A DNA stretch of 64,000 nt from Gracilimonas sp965227215 (lineage in GTDB: Bacteria > Bacteroidota > Rhodothermia > Balneolales > Balneolaceae): the NCBI GenBank assembly GCA_965227215.1, contig OZ245729.1, positions 2,604,001 through 2,668,000 of the forward strand. Direction: 5' to 3'. A program made the position numbers and the translations under genes. The notes under the pieces are model-generated. The model was not told the DNA's origin. It saw only the letters and a program-made list of their open reading frames with translations, and made no database searches. The stretch's first letter is position 1, and the number at the start of each line of letters is the position of its first letter. Shown one piece after another: positions 17,381-25,923 of this stretch.

Positions 17381-18416
17381 GATTGCAGATAGAACGATTG
17401 GAGAAGATTCTTCTCCGTTTATCATTGCAGAAATGTCGGGTAATCATAATCAATCACTTGATAGGGCATTAAAAATCGTAGATGCAGCTGCTGAGGCTGG
17501 TGCACATGGTCTGAAAATTCAAACATATACAGCAGATACCATGACGATCAAACATGATAAGGGATTATTTTATATTGATGATCCAAATTCATTGTGGCAT
17601 GGCAGGACTCTTTACGATTTATATGAAGAAGCCCATACACCTTGGGATTGGCATAAGCCAATATTTGAACGGGCACGGTCTAAAGGTATGATTCCTTTTA
17701 GTACACCTTTTGATGATTCTTCTGTAGACTTTTTGGAGGAACTAAATGTTGCAGTATATAAAGTAGCCTCATTTGAAAACAAAGACTGGCCATTACTTAA
17801 AAAAATTGCTTCAACCGGTAAGCCGGTTATAATGTCTACTGGTGCTTCAACGCTCAGCGATATTTCGGAATCAGTTGCAGTGTTAAGAGAAAATGGATGT
17901 GAGGATTTAGTACTTTTAAAATGTACCAGTACCTATCCTGCAAGTGCTGAGAATACAAATTTGAGATCAATTCCGTATTTAGCAGAAATATTTGATTGTA
18001 ATGCCGGGCTTTCTGATCATACACGTGGAATAGGAGCAGCGTTGGCATCCGTATCATTAGGAGCGAGTGTAATTGAGAAACATTTCACATTATCGAGAAA
18101 AGATGGAGGTGTAGATTCTGATTTCTCAATCGAACCTAATGAGCTACAATCTTTAGTAGAGGAAAGTGAAAGAGCTTGGAAAGCCGTTGGCCAAGTTAAG
18201 TTTGATGTTTTGAAAGCTGAAAAAGCTAGCTTACAATTTAAAAGGTCGTTATATGTGGTAAAGGATATTAAGAAAGGCGAAAAATTTTCTACTGAAAATA
18301 TAAGAGTTATTAGACCAGGCGATGGCCTTCCACCTAAATACTTTGATAAAGTTTTAGGTAAAACTGCAAAGGAAGATTTAAAACGGGCTACTGCATTAAC
18401 TTGGGATCTTTTATAA
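17364..18416 (+). CDS. pseI: Pseudaminic acid synthase, PseI
   Basis: PseI condenses the free 2,4-diacetamido-trideoxy-altrose with phosphoenolpyruvate to make the nine-carbon pseudaminic acid. The 350-residue protein has the NeuB-family barrel (FIIAEMSGNHNQSLDRALKI, residues 19-38; HGLKIQTYTADTMT). It also has the PseI-typical HGRTLYDLYEEAHTPWDWH, VYKVASFENKDW, STGASTLSDI, and EKHFTLSRKDGGVDSDFS with the metal-binding His. A C-terminal SAF/antifreeze-like domain (SLYVVKDIKKGEKFSTENIRVIRPGDGLPP) completes the usual architecture. It overlaps the PseG-PseH gene by 17 bp and shares one base with the next start (TAATG). Confidence 0.95.
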   Translation: MKKRFKIADRTIGEDSSPFIIAEMSGNHNQSLDRALKIVDAAAEAGAHGLKIQTYTADTMTIKHDKGLFYIDDPNSLWHGRTLYDLYEEAHTPWDWHKPIFERARSKGMIPFSTPFDDSSVDFLEELNVAVYKVASFENKDWPLLKKIASTGKPVIMSTGASTLSDISESVAVLRENGCEDLVLLKCTSTYPASAENTNLRSIPYLAEIFDCNAGLSDHTRGIGAALASVSLGASVIEKHFTLSRKDGGVDSDFSIEPNELQSLVEESERAWKAVGQVKFDVLKAEKASLQFKRSLYVVKDIKKGEKFSTENIRVIRPGDGLPPKYFDKVLGKTAKEDLKRATALTWDLL

Positions 18417-19096
18417 TGAAAAAAATCTTACTCGTAACTGATAAAACATGGCATGATCAGCTTTCCGAAAACTTAAGTTCTGATAAATATGATGCAGAAT
18501 GTTTGCGAGTGACAAATAAAGAAAAGTTTACCTTTGAACTTTGCCAATCATTTTCACCTGATTGGATTTTCATACCACATTGGTCATATATGATTCCCGA
18601 AGAAATTTTTGAAAATTTTAGATGTGTTGTTTTTCACATGACGGATTTGCCCTATGGAAGAGGAGGAAGCCCCCTTCAAAATTTGATCGTTAAAGGTCAT
18701 GAAGAAACAAAGATATCAGCAATATCTGTAACAGATGAACTAGACGCCGGTAAGATTTATTTAAAGCGATCTCTAAACCTGAATGGTAATGCAGAAGAAA
18801 TTTTTATTCGTTCTTCGAGAATTATCGAAGAAATGATAGATATTATTATTAGCGAAGAACCGATTCCCAAAGAACAGTTAGGGAATGTTGTTAAATTTAG
18901 TAGACGAAAACCTGAGGATGGAGATATTTCACATTTAGAATCAATAGAGAAAATCTATGACTTCATTAGAATGTTAGATTGTGAAGGTTATCCCAAAGCC
19001 TTTTTGGAAACTGATAGATTTAAACTCGAATTTACAAGAGCTTCAATTAAAGCAGATAATAGTATTAAAGCAGATGTTAGAATATCTAAAAAATAA
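18416..19096 (+). CDS. Formyltransferase-family protein (PseJ-like)
   Basis: This 226-residue protein resembles the N-terminal domain of methionyl-tRNA formyltransferase and the sugar N-formyltransferases, which use 10-formyl-tetrahydrofolate. The core is FHMTDLPYGRGGSPLQN (His at 74), and the catalytic Asp corresponds to D110 in DELDAGKIYLK. The Asn normally two residues before the His is a Val here. The position directly after pseI, and the deacetylase that follows, suggest it puts a formyl group on an amino group of the nonulosonic acid or its precursor. Formyltransferases named PseJ have been described for such pathways. The upstream in-frame start at 18401 is rejected because it overlaps pseI. 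Confidence 0.78.
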   Translation: MKKILLVTDKTWHDQLSENLSSDKYDAECLRVTNKEKFTFELCQSFSPDWIFIPHWSYMIPEEIFENFRCVVFHMTDLPYGRGGSPLQNLIVKGHEETKISAISVTDELDAGKIYLKRSLNLNGNAEEIFIRSSRIIEEMIDIIISEEPIPKEQLGNVVKFSRRKPEDGDISHLESIEKIYDFIRMLDCEGYPKAFLETDRFKLEFTRASIKADNSIKADVRISKK

Positions 19097-19796
19097 GAAA
19101 ATCATGGTAGTTGTTGCTCACCCTGATGATGAGTTACTTGGCCTTGGAGCAACCATGCATAAGCTGATCAAGCAGTATAATGTCCAAACTCACGTAGTCA
19201 TACTCGGAGAAGGTATAACGTCCAGGGGGAATGAACGGAATTCAGAGCTGTGGCAAGAAGAACTCAAAATTCATAAAGAGAACATAAGAGATGCACAAGC
19301 TGAAATTGGATACCACTCAGTAAGTACATATGACTTTCCAGATAATCGTTTTGACTCAGTAGCTTTACTTGATATCATTAAAGTTATTGAAAAGGAAAAG
19401 GAGATTTTTCAACCTGAAGTTATCTTTACACATCATGGTGGAGACCTTAATATAGATCACCAAAGAACGTTTGAAGCAATTATAACGGCTACTAGACCTA
19501 TGAAAGGCGAGGTGGTTAAAACGATTATTACATTTGAAACTCCATCCGGGACTGAATGGCAGGCTTCAAGTGATCCAAGGCGGTTTGTACCTAATCTTTT
19601 TATTGAAGTTTCTGAAGAGAATATCAATGCAAAAATTAGAGGTATGGAATGCTATGAATATGAAAAAAGAGAATGGCCTCATCCTCGTTCACCCAAAGCG
19701 CTAGAATATTTTGCAAAGTCAAATGGTTCCAAAGTTGGCTGTAAGCTTGCTGAAAAATTTTCTGTAGTAAGGCATCTAATTAAAGATAACTATTAG
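19074..19796 (+). CDS. PIG-L family deacetylase
   Basis: This 240-residue zinc-dependent N-deacetylase belongs to the PIG-L/LmbE family. The metal motif AHPDDELLGLG is at residues 15-25 and the second metal-binding block THHGGDLNIDHQRTFEA lies near residue 120. C-terminal VRGMECY-like and PHPRSP segments are also typical. It probably removes an N-acetyl group from a sugar, which together with the preceding formyltransferase would allow swapping acetyl for formyl. The first in-frame start (18981) lies inside the previous gene. ATG 19074 gives a natural N-terminus just before the first strand and a 23-bp overlap. It ends 8 bp before the flippase. Confidence 0.85.
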   Translation: MLEYLKNKKIMVVVAHPDDELLGLGATMHKLIKQYNVQTHVVILGEGITSRGNERNSELWQEELKIHKENIRDAQAEIGYHSVSTYDFPDNRFDSVALLDIIKVIEKEKEIFQPEVIFTHHGGDLNIDHQRTFEAIITATRPMKGEVVKTIITFETPSGTEWQASSDPRRFVPNLFIEVSEENINAKIRGMECYEYEKREWPHPRSPKALEYFAKSNGSKVGCKLAEKFSVVRHLIKDNY

Positions 19797-19804
19797 GGCG
19801 TTAT

Positions 19805-21241
19805 TTGAAAGTTTCTTCTTTGTTAAAAAATGATTCAATTGTATACTCAGCTTTAAAGTATATAACGTATGGTACAGGTATTCTAAAAACTATAATATTG
19901 GCAGAATATCTTGGGGCTACGTTATTCGGGGTATGGAGTTTTGCCTTATTATTACTTCAATATTTAAGCTATTCAAATTTTGGGGCTCAGTTTGTAGTAA
20001 ATAATGAACTCCCAAAATTTTTAAGAAAAAAAAATCGATCAGAAAAGATAGTTGCCGGTACTTTTCAAATTACTGTGTTAACTGGATTGATAGTTGGTTT
20101 GGGGCTGATATCATTTATATACATTAATCCGGATTGGCTGCAAAAGTATGACATTAAAGGGTATTTATATACGATAGTATTACTAGGGCTTTCCCAAAAC
20201 ATCAATCGGCTTCATATTAATACCCTCAAATCATTTGGGGATCTCAAGGTAATTAGTGTTTATGAATTACTGAATGGGATTGTATTTCTGCCATTACTTC
20301 TTTTTGGTATTCATTCGATTAATCTACTTTTGTCAGTTTGGCTAATATATAGTCTTTTCATGAATTTTTACCTCGCCTATCTAATACCTAGAAGAATAAA
20401 TTTTTTAAAAGTGTTAGATCTGACCACATACCTCACATTTTTTAAGAAAGGCGGGAATCTGGTAATAATAAATGTGAGTTTAATTTCAGTAATTATTTTA
20501 GTAAAAACTTTTGTAAGTATTTATGAATCCGTCGAAGTTCTTGGTACGGTATCATTAGCTATAAGTTTATCAGTTGCTACTGTTACATTAACTCAGACGT
20601 TAGTTTCAGCTTTTTTCCCAAAGTTGTTAGATAAATTTAAGAACTTAACCTCAACAAGTTCTATAGATGCTTTATTAAACCGCATTTCAAATATAGTAAT
20701 TCCACTTTCCTTTTCATTGGTACTACTGTCAGCTATAGCAGTATTATTGTTTTCCTCTTATTTTGATTCATTGGAAAGAATTGCTTACGTGTTTATATTT
20801 TTTGGCTTAGGATATAATGGAATCTCATTAGCAACAGGGTTTGATATCCTTCTCTATAGTAAAGATAAAGATTTTAAAATAACCGCAGCTAGTATCCTAT
20901 CTGTTATAGTTTGTATCCTAGGTTTAACTATTTACTACCTTTTTCTGGAAACGGCTTCTATCAAATGGATGGGTATGATAGTGTTGGTAAGTTATTTAAC
21001 CTACTTTTTAGTGATGAGATATGAAACGGAAAAAATCGGAATTCAAACTGAGTTTGTGTTTAAAAATATAGCACTTGTTTTATTGATTTATCTTGTGTTT
21101 ATATTTTATCCAGTGAATATATTTACTATTCTATGTCTGTTGGTCATCTATAGTTTGATAAATTATAAAAGTTGGTCAGCTGTATTAAATTTAGTGAGCA
21201 GAATTATTAATAACCCGGATATTCATAAAATTGACAGGTGA
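19805..21241 (+). CDS. Polysaccharide flippase (Wzx-like, MATE/MOP superfamily)
   Basis: This 478-residue integral membrane protein has about 12 to 14 hydrophobic helices spread over its whole length. The N-terminus (YSALKYITYGTGILKTIILAEYLGATLFGVWSFALLL) is the standard beginning of Wzx-type flippases, which move the undecaprenyl-linked repeat unit across the inner membrane. The start is TTG with AGGGCG upstream. The next gene begins on the base after its stop codon. The DNA becomes clearly AT-richer from here to about 24.6 kb, as is usual for wzx/wzy blocks that move between strains. The family call is safe; the specific substrate is inferred to be the nonulosonate-bearing unit. Confidence 0.87.
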   Translation: MKVSSLLKNDSIVYSALKYITYGTGILKTIILAEYLGATLFGVWSFALLLLQYLSYSNFGAQFVVNNELPKFLRKKNRSEKIVAGTFQITVLTGLIVGLGLISFIYINPDWLQKYDIKGYLYTIVLLGLSQNINRLHINTLKSFGDLKVISVYELLNGIVFLPLLLFGIHSINLLLSVWLIYSLFMNFYLAYLIPRRINFLKVLDLTTYLTFFKKGGNLVIINVSLISVIILVKTFVSIYESVEVLGTVSLAISLSVATVTLTQTLVSAFFPKLLDKFKNLTSTSSIDALLNRISNIVIPLSFSLVLLSAIAVLLFSSYFDSLERIAYVFIFFGLGYNGISLATGFDILLYSKDKDFKITAASILSVIVCILGLTIYYLFLETASIKWMGMIVLVSYLTYFLVMRYETEKIGIQTEFVFKNIALVLLIYLVFIFYPVNIFTILCLLVIYSLINYKSWSAVLNLVSRIINNPDIHKIDR

Positions 21242-22177
21242 ATGCATTACAAGTACATCTTTTGTTATGAAACCAAATTGCAAAAGAGAATTATTGATAA
21301 ATTGATTTCAAAATTACAGCCTGAAAGTTTTCTTTGTATCAACGCATTGGGGCATGAACTTAAAATTGAGGATAATACTTTTAAGATTAATTTTAACAAG
21401 CCAAAACTCTGGTTTGAATCATTCAAAGAATTAGGAAGGCTTAAGGCTTTAGATTTATCCGCTGATTACTTTGCTGGCACGATATTTACCGGACATAATG
21501 CTTTGTTTTTATCAAGCTATTTTAAAAAAAGTGAATACATTTTAATAGATGATGGGATAGGAACACCGGTTCAATTAAATGGAGGAATGTTTTTAGAAAA
21601 AAAAATAAAATTTCGAATTAAGCATTTCTTTTTAAAGGCTCTACTTTCACTAAACAATATTAAGTACCTCAGCATGTCTGACACTTTAGAAAATATAAAA
21701 TATCATTACTGTATATATAAGGGCTATAATTATTTCAGTCATACTAAATATGTAGATTTGATAGATGAAAAAATTAGAATTAATGAGGGTGTATTATTCA
21801 TTGGAAGTCCTTTGGTTGAGTTTAATATAATGTCTCAAAAGAATTACCTGGCATTGTTGCAAAAAATTAAAACCAAATATGGAGATATAAAATATTATCC
21901 ACATCCAGATGAGGTGTACATGAAGAATGTAAGTCTACCTGGAATTGAGGTAATAGAGTCCACTATGAATGTGGAAGAATATATTATTGAAAACGGTGCA
22001 CGTAGAATCATGATATCATTTAGTTCTAGTGCAATGCTGAATATGGCTAATTACTTTAAAGATCAAAAGAATGCAAAATTTATAAGCATAAAAGTTGATA
22101 AATATGATAATAAATATGATAACTATTATTATCAATTTGAAAAAGCTTATGGTATAGAGACAATTAAGATGTTATGA
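21242..22177 (+). CDS. Putative nonulosonic-acid (sialyl/pseudaminyl) transferase, GT-B type
   Basis: This is a 311-residue cytoplasmic protein without membrane segments. It carries the three small motifs that mark bacterial sialyltransferases of families GT38/GT52/GT80. These are a D/E-D/E-G motif as ILIDDGIGTP (DDG at 103-105), an HP motif as KYYPHPDE (HP at 221-222) and a Ser motif as ISFSSSAMLN (258-267). In those enzymes the Asp acts as base and the His contacts the CMP phosphate. The gene lies in the same transcript as pseI and pseF, between flippase and polymerase, so it is a good candidate for the enzyme that transfers the CMP-nonulosonate onto the repeat unit. Overall similarity looks low, so the assignment rests on motifs and context. 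Confidence 0.65.
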   Translation: MHYKYIFCYETKLQKRIIDKLISKLQPESFLCINALGHELKIEDNTFKINFNKPKLWFESFKELGRLKALDLSADYFAGTIFTGHNALFLSSYFKKSEYILIDDGIGTPVQLNGGMFLEKKIKFRIKHFFLKALLSLNNIKYLSMSDTLENIKYHYCIYKGYNYFSHTKYVDLIDEKIRINEGVLFIGSPLVEFNIMSQKNYLALLQKIKTKYGDIKYYPHPDEVYMKNVSLPGIEVIESTMNVEEYIIENGARRIMISFSSSAMLNMANYFKDQKNAKFISIKVDKYDNKYDNYYYQFEKAYGIETIKML

Positions 22178-23541
22178 TATTATTTTATACTACATCAATT
22201 ATAGTTATAAGTATTTTATTTGTTAATTTATTCGTTTCTGTTAAACAAGAGAGGCTTATATATGCTAATGTTCTAATATTAACTCTATTACCATCATCAA
22301 GAGTACTGGGTTTTTCAAATAGTTCTGCAATCAATATCCCTCCTTCTTATCTTTACATACTGACTGTTATTCCCATAATGATAATAATATTTAACAGTAA
22401 GTTTCTAAAGATAAATACTATAAAATATTACAACCTAAACATAGGTTTTATATTCATTAGTTTGATATCAATAATTTTATTTCAAACCATGTATTTCAAT
22501 GGTTTGAATTCAAGTATTTTTAAAGATTTTCTTAATCAGTCATATATTGTTATATGTCTTTCAATTTTAACTTATTTTTTTTATTGTTTGTTTAAAGAAT
22601 TAAGTTCAAAAAATATTCTAGATATATTTCTTAACATTCTATTATATATAGGTACGATAGCTTCGTTTTTTGGTCTATTATTTTATTTATCAATTCCGAT
22701 GGTACAAGATTTTCAGCGTATTTTTTATGAATTTAAGTTTACTGGAATTGATGGATCAATTTTTTCATTGACTGATCAAGCAATTAAAAATAATAGGCCT
22801 TACAGTATATTTTCTTCAGCTAATCAGTATGGTATATTTGCAACTTTTTTGTCAATACCCTTTACCTATCTTTTTTTAAATAGATCAGTTGCAAAATCTA
22901 AGTATTATTTTGTCTTATTAATTTCAGTGATTATTGCTATAACGTCACAATCAAGGACGGCTCTGATTCTCTTAATTCTAACTAATGGGGTATTAATTCT
23001 TAGAGGTAAAAGCACCAATAGAAAATTGATATTTGCCTTCGTGATATTATTGTGTGCTATAATTTTACCTTTATTTATACCTGAAAGGGTAGAAGAAAGT
23101 TTTTCTATGGATAAATTTATTGTGCTAATTTTTGATCAAAGAATTGACCATTGGCAATCTTTCTTTTCTACTGATTTAACCTATTCAATCTTATTTGCGG
23201 GAATAGTTAATGAAGCACTTAAGGATGGCTTTTTAAAACTTTTTGAAAGTGGTCATTTAAACATAATAGCTAGATATGGTTTAGTGTTTTTCATTATATA
23301 TTCATTGATTTATTATAAAAATTACAAATATTCTGAAGCAACATATCAGAATAAACACATGAAGAAAATGAAGAATATTATATCCTACTCTATTGTAATA
23401 CTTTTTTTAAGTGAAGTCTTTCAGGGTACATTATTTACTCTTCGATATGAATTTATTTTTTCAATTTACTTTTCAATCGCTTTGGTTTTAACGGAGAATG
23501 AAAAGATAAATCATAAATATTTTAGATTAATTAAAGCATGA
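22174..23541 (+). CDS. O-antigen polymerase/ligase-like membrane protein (Wzy)
   Basis: This 455-residue protein has about 11 membrane helices and one larger loop (about residues 165-205) before an SANQYGIFATF helix. It fits the O-antigen ligase/polymerase family (Wzy_C/WaaL-like). The segment SQSRTALILLILTNGVLILRG is typical of the conserved core, and a second loop with SFFSTDLTY follows. It would join repeat units on the periplasmic side. It overlaps the putative transferase by 4 bp (ATGA) and the next glycosyltransferase by 4 bp. The coding sequence is strongly AT-rich. Wzy versus WaaL cannot be decided from sequence alone; the position beside wzx favours Wzy. Confidence 0.8.
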   Translation: MILFYTTSIIVISILFVNLFVSVKQERLIYANVLILTLLPSSRVLGFSNSSAINIPPSYLYILTVIPIMIIIFNSKFLKINTIKYYNLNIGFIFISLISIILFQTMYFNGLNSSIFKDFLNQSYIVICLSILTYFFYCLFKELSSKNILDIFLNILLYIGTIASFFGLLFYLSIPMVQDFQRIFYEFKFTGIDGSIFSLTDQAIKNNRPYSIFSSANQYGIFATFLSIPFTYLFLNRSVAKSKYYFVLLISVIIAITSQSRTALILLILTNGVLILRGKSTNRKLIFAFVILLCAIILPLFIPERVEESFSMDKFIVLIFDQRIDHWQSFFSTDLTYSILFAGIVNEALKDGFLKLFESGHLNIIARYGLVFFIIYSLIYYKNYKYSEATYQNKHMKKMKNIISYSIVILFLSEVFQGTLFTLRYEFIFSIYFSIALVLTENEKINHKYFRLIKA

Positions 23542-24587
23542 ATATTGCCTTTATCCTTCCGTCATTGAAGAGAGTAGGTCCAACTATTGTTGCTCATTCT
23601 ATAGTCGACTCATTAAAAAAGTCTGGACACAATATTGAAGTGTTTTATTTTGATTCAATCCATGAATTAAATTTTGATGTTCCAACCACTCAAATAAGTT
23701 TCTTTAAACACATAGATATAGATCGATTCGATATTATTCATACGCATATGTTGCGTCCTGATTTGTATGTCGCGCTTTGGTATACTTTCATGAGAAAGTC
23801 CCCAGCAAAAATAAGTACTGTTCATCAGTTGATAGAGCATGACTTGAAATCTCAGCATAATCTGTTTAAGGCGTTTATAGTTAGCAAGGTTTGGCATTTT
23901 GCACTTAAAATGATGGATAGAGTTGTTGTTTTAAATAACATCATGTTGTCGCGATACCAACATGTACTCGGTGCTGATAATGTTTCAAAAGTACATAATG
24001 GTTTTGCAGCCGATGAGTTTAATAAGAATAATAAGGGTATAGCGAATGATCCAGACTTACTAAAGATGAAACAAAAATATACATGCCTTGGAGTTGTAGC
24101 AAGACTCACGAAGAATAAAAGAATTGATATGATCATCAGGGCGTTGAGAGAAGATTCAAAGTTCGCTTTGATTGTTGTGGGTGATGGTCAGGAAAAAGAA
24201 TATTTAGAAACATTAGCACAGGAATATTCAGTTAATGAAAGGGTATATTTTGCCGGTTATAAAAAAGACGTTGCGTCTTATTTAAGAATGTTTGATGTAT
24301 TTGTCATGTCATCAGAAATGGAAGGTTTGCCAGTATCGATGCTTGAAGCAGCTTCACTCAAAGTCCCTTGCATTTGTGTTGATAACGAGGTGTTTAGAGA
24401 GTTTTTTAGTTCATCTGAAGTAGAGTTTTTTCGAGAATATGATTCGGAATCATTAATTCACGCTGCAGATATGGTAATAAAGAATAGAAAACAGTATTTT
24501 CAGAACATGTTAGATAAAATAAATAGAGAATTATCGGTTGAAACTATGACAGATAATTACTTAACTATATATAAAAATATTATTTAA
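23538..24587 (+). CDS. Family 4 glycosyltransferase
   Basis: This is a 349-residue GT-B glycosyltransferase of family GT4. The N-terminal domain has the donor/acceptor loop region SLKRVGPTIVAHSIVDSLKKSG and DIIHTHMLRPDLYVAL. The C-terminal domain has LGVVARLTKNKRIDMIIRAL, ALIVVGDGQEKEYLE and the family E-x7-E signature in SEMEGLPVSMLEAASLKVPCI. It would add one sugar to the lipid-linked repeat unit at the cytoplasmic face. It overlaps wzy by 4 bp and precedes the epimerase by 4 bp. Confidence 0.9.
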   Translation: MNIAFILPSLKRVGPTIVAHSIVDSLKKSGHNIEVFYFDSIHELNFDVPTTQISFFKHIDIDRFDIIHTHMLRPDLYVALWYTFMRKSPAKISTVHQLIEHDLKSQHNLFKAFIVSKVWHFALKMMDRVVVLNNIMLSRYQHVLGADNVSKVHNGFAADEFNKNNKGIANDPDLLKMKQKYTCLGVVARLTKNKRIDMIIRALREDSKFALIVVGDGQEKEYLETLAQEYSVNERVYFAGYKKDVASYLRMFDVFVMSSEMEGLPVSMLEAASLKVPCICVDNEVFREFFSSSEVEFFREYDSESLIHAADMVIKNRKQYFQNMLDKINRELSVETMTDNYLTIYKNII

Positions 24588-24591
24588 TCAA

Positions 24592-25569
24592 ATGAAGAAA
24601 GCACTTGTATGTGGTGCCGGCGGTTTTATCGGTGGACACTTAGTAAAGAGATTGAAAGAAGAAGGTTATTGGGTACGCGGGGTAGACCTGAAAGAAAATG
24701 AATATGGAAACATGGATGCGGATGAATTCATTATTGGAGACCTCCGCGATATAGAAATTGTTCGAAATGTGGTTACTGCTGATTTAGATGAAGTGTATCA
24801 GCTAGCTGCAGATATGGGTGGTGCTGGGTTTGTTTTTACCGGTGATAATGACTCCGATATTATGCATAATAGTGCCTTATGTAATCTGAATGTATTAGAG
24901 GAAACTAAGAATAAAGGTATTCCAAAGATTTTTTACTCCTCATCAGCTTGTATGTATCCTGAGTACAATCAAATGGATCCTGATAATCCAAAATGTTCTG
25001 AAGATAGTGCTTATCCAGCAGCGCCAGATAGCGAATATGGATGGGAGAAGCTTTTCAGTGAACGACTATATCTAACCTATCAGAGGAATCATGGATTAGA
25101 AGTAAAAGTTGCCCGGTTTCATAATATTTTTGGACCGCGAGGTACCTGGGACGGCGGTCGTGAAAAAGCCCCTGCAGCAATTTGTCGGAAAGTAGCAATG
25201 GCCGGGGATGGTGATCATGTAGAAGTTTGGGGGACTGGTGAACAAACACGTTCTTTTCTAATAGTTGATGAATGCGTAGAAGGAGTTCGCAGATTAATGG
25301 AATCCGACTTTTCAGGTCCTGTTAATATTGGCTCTGAAGAGATGATCTCTATTCAAAACTTTACTAAAATGGTCATTGATGTATCGGGAAAAGACCTCTT
25401 CATTAAAAATGTAGAGGGACCTACAGGCGTCGCAGGCCGAAACTCTGATAATGCACTTATTAAAGAAAAATTAGGTTGGGCACCAAGTCAATCTCTGCGT
25501 AAAGGTGTTGAGCAGACCTACCAATGGATTCAGGAACAAATTAAAGAAAGGGAAAGTGCAACAGCATAA
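24592..25569 (+). CDS. GDP-mannose 3,5-epimerase-like NAD-dependent epimerase
   Basis: This 325-residue extended short-chain dehydrogenase has the NAD motif CGAGGFIGGHLVKRLKEEG at residues 7-25. The block VYQLAADMGGAGFVFTGDNDSDIMHNS is highly characteristic of GDP-mannose 3,5-epimerases, which make GDP-L-galactose or GDP-L-gulose. The active-site region is FYSSSACMYPEYNQ, with Tyr and Lys in YGWEKLFSERLY. Later NIFGPRGTWDGGREKAPAAICRK also fits. The product sugar cannot be decided; related nucleotide-sugar epimerases share much of this pattern. The cupin gene starts 14 bp inside its end. Confidence 0.82.
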   Translation: MKKALVCGAGGFIGGHLVKRLKEEGYWVRGVDLKENEYGNMDADEFIIGDLRDIEIVRNVVTADLDEVYQLAADMGGAGFVFTGDNDSDIMHNSALCNLNVLEETKNKGIPKIFYSSSACMYPEYNQMDPDNPKCSEDSAYPAAPDSEYGWEKLFSERLYLTYQRNHGLEVKVARFHNIFGPRGTWDGGREKAPAAICRKVAMAGDGDHVEVWGTGEQTRSFLIVDECVEGVRRLMESDFSGPVNIGSEEMISIQNFTKMVIDVSGKDLFIKNVEGPTGVAGRNSDNALIKEKLGWAPSQSLRKGVEQTYQWIQEQIKERESATA

Positions 25570-25921
25570 CCCTAAACTTTTAAAGAAACTTTCTGACATG
25601 ATTCCGGAATCTACAGCTCATGGTTCCGGTGAGAAATTTGTATTTAGAAGTAATGACGAAATGCCAAATGCTTCCACTCAGGTTGCATTTGGTCATTTTA
25701 AGTCTGGAGAAGTTTGTGAAGAACATATTCATCCCACCATGTATGAGTATTTCTTTTTTATTTCGGGAGAGGGGACTTACAAAATTGACGGAGTTGAATA
25801 TTCGCTTGAACCACATTCATTTCTGGAAATACCGGCCGGCAGTAAACACTCCCTCCATGCTAATAAAGATAGTGACTTGCATTTTGTTTACTGGGGTATA
25901 GCAATAGAAGAAAATAAGTAA
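25556..25921 (+). CDS. Small cupin-domain protein
   Basis: This is a 121-residue single-domain cupin. The two conserved motifs are visible: HIHPTMYEYFFFISGEGTY (metal-binding His and Glu) and LEIPAGSKHSLHANKDSD (second His). I choose the GTG at 25556, preceded by an AAAGGGA ribosome site, because the upstream in-frame start at 25505 lies deep in the epimerase gene. The protein could be a sugar isomerase, epimerase or binding protein. Its place between a nucleotide-sugar epimerase and a glycosyltransferase suggests a role in sugar precursor supply, but no specific reaction is supported. Confidence 0.78.
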   Translation: MQQHNPKLLKKLSDMIPESTAHGSGEKFVFRSNDEMPNASTQVAFGHFKSGEVCEEHIHPTMYEYFFFISGEGTYKIDGVEYSLEPHSFLEIPAGSKHSLHANKDSDLHFVYWGIAIEENK

Positions 25922-25923
25922 AT

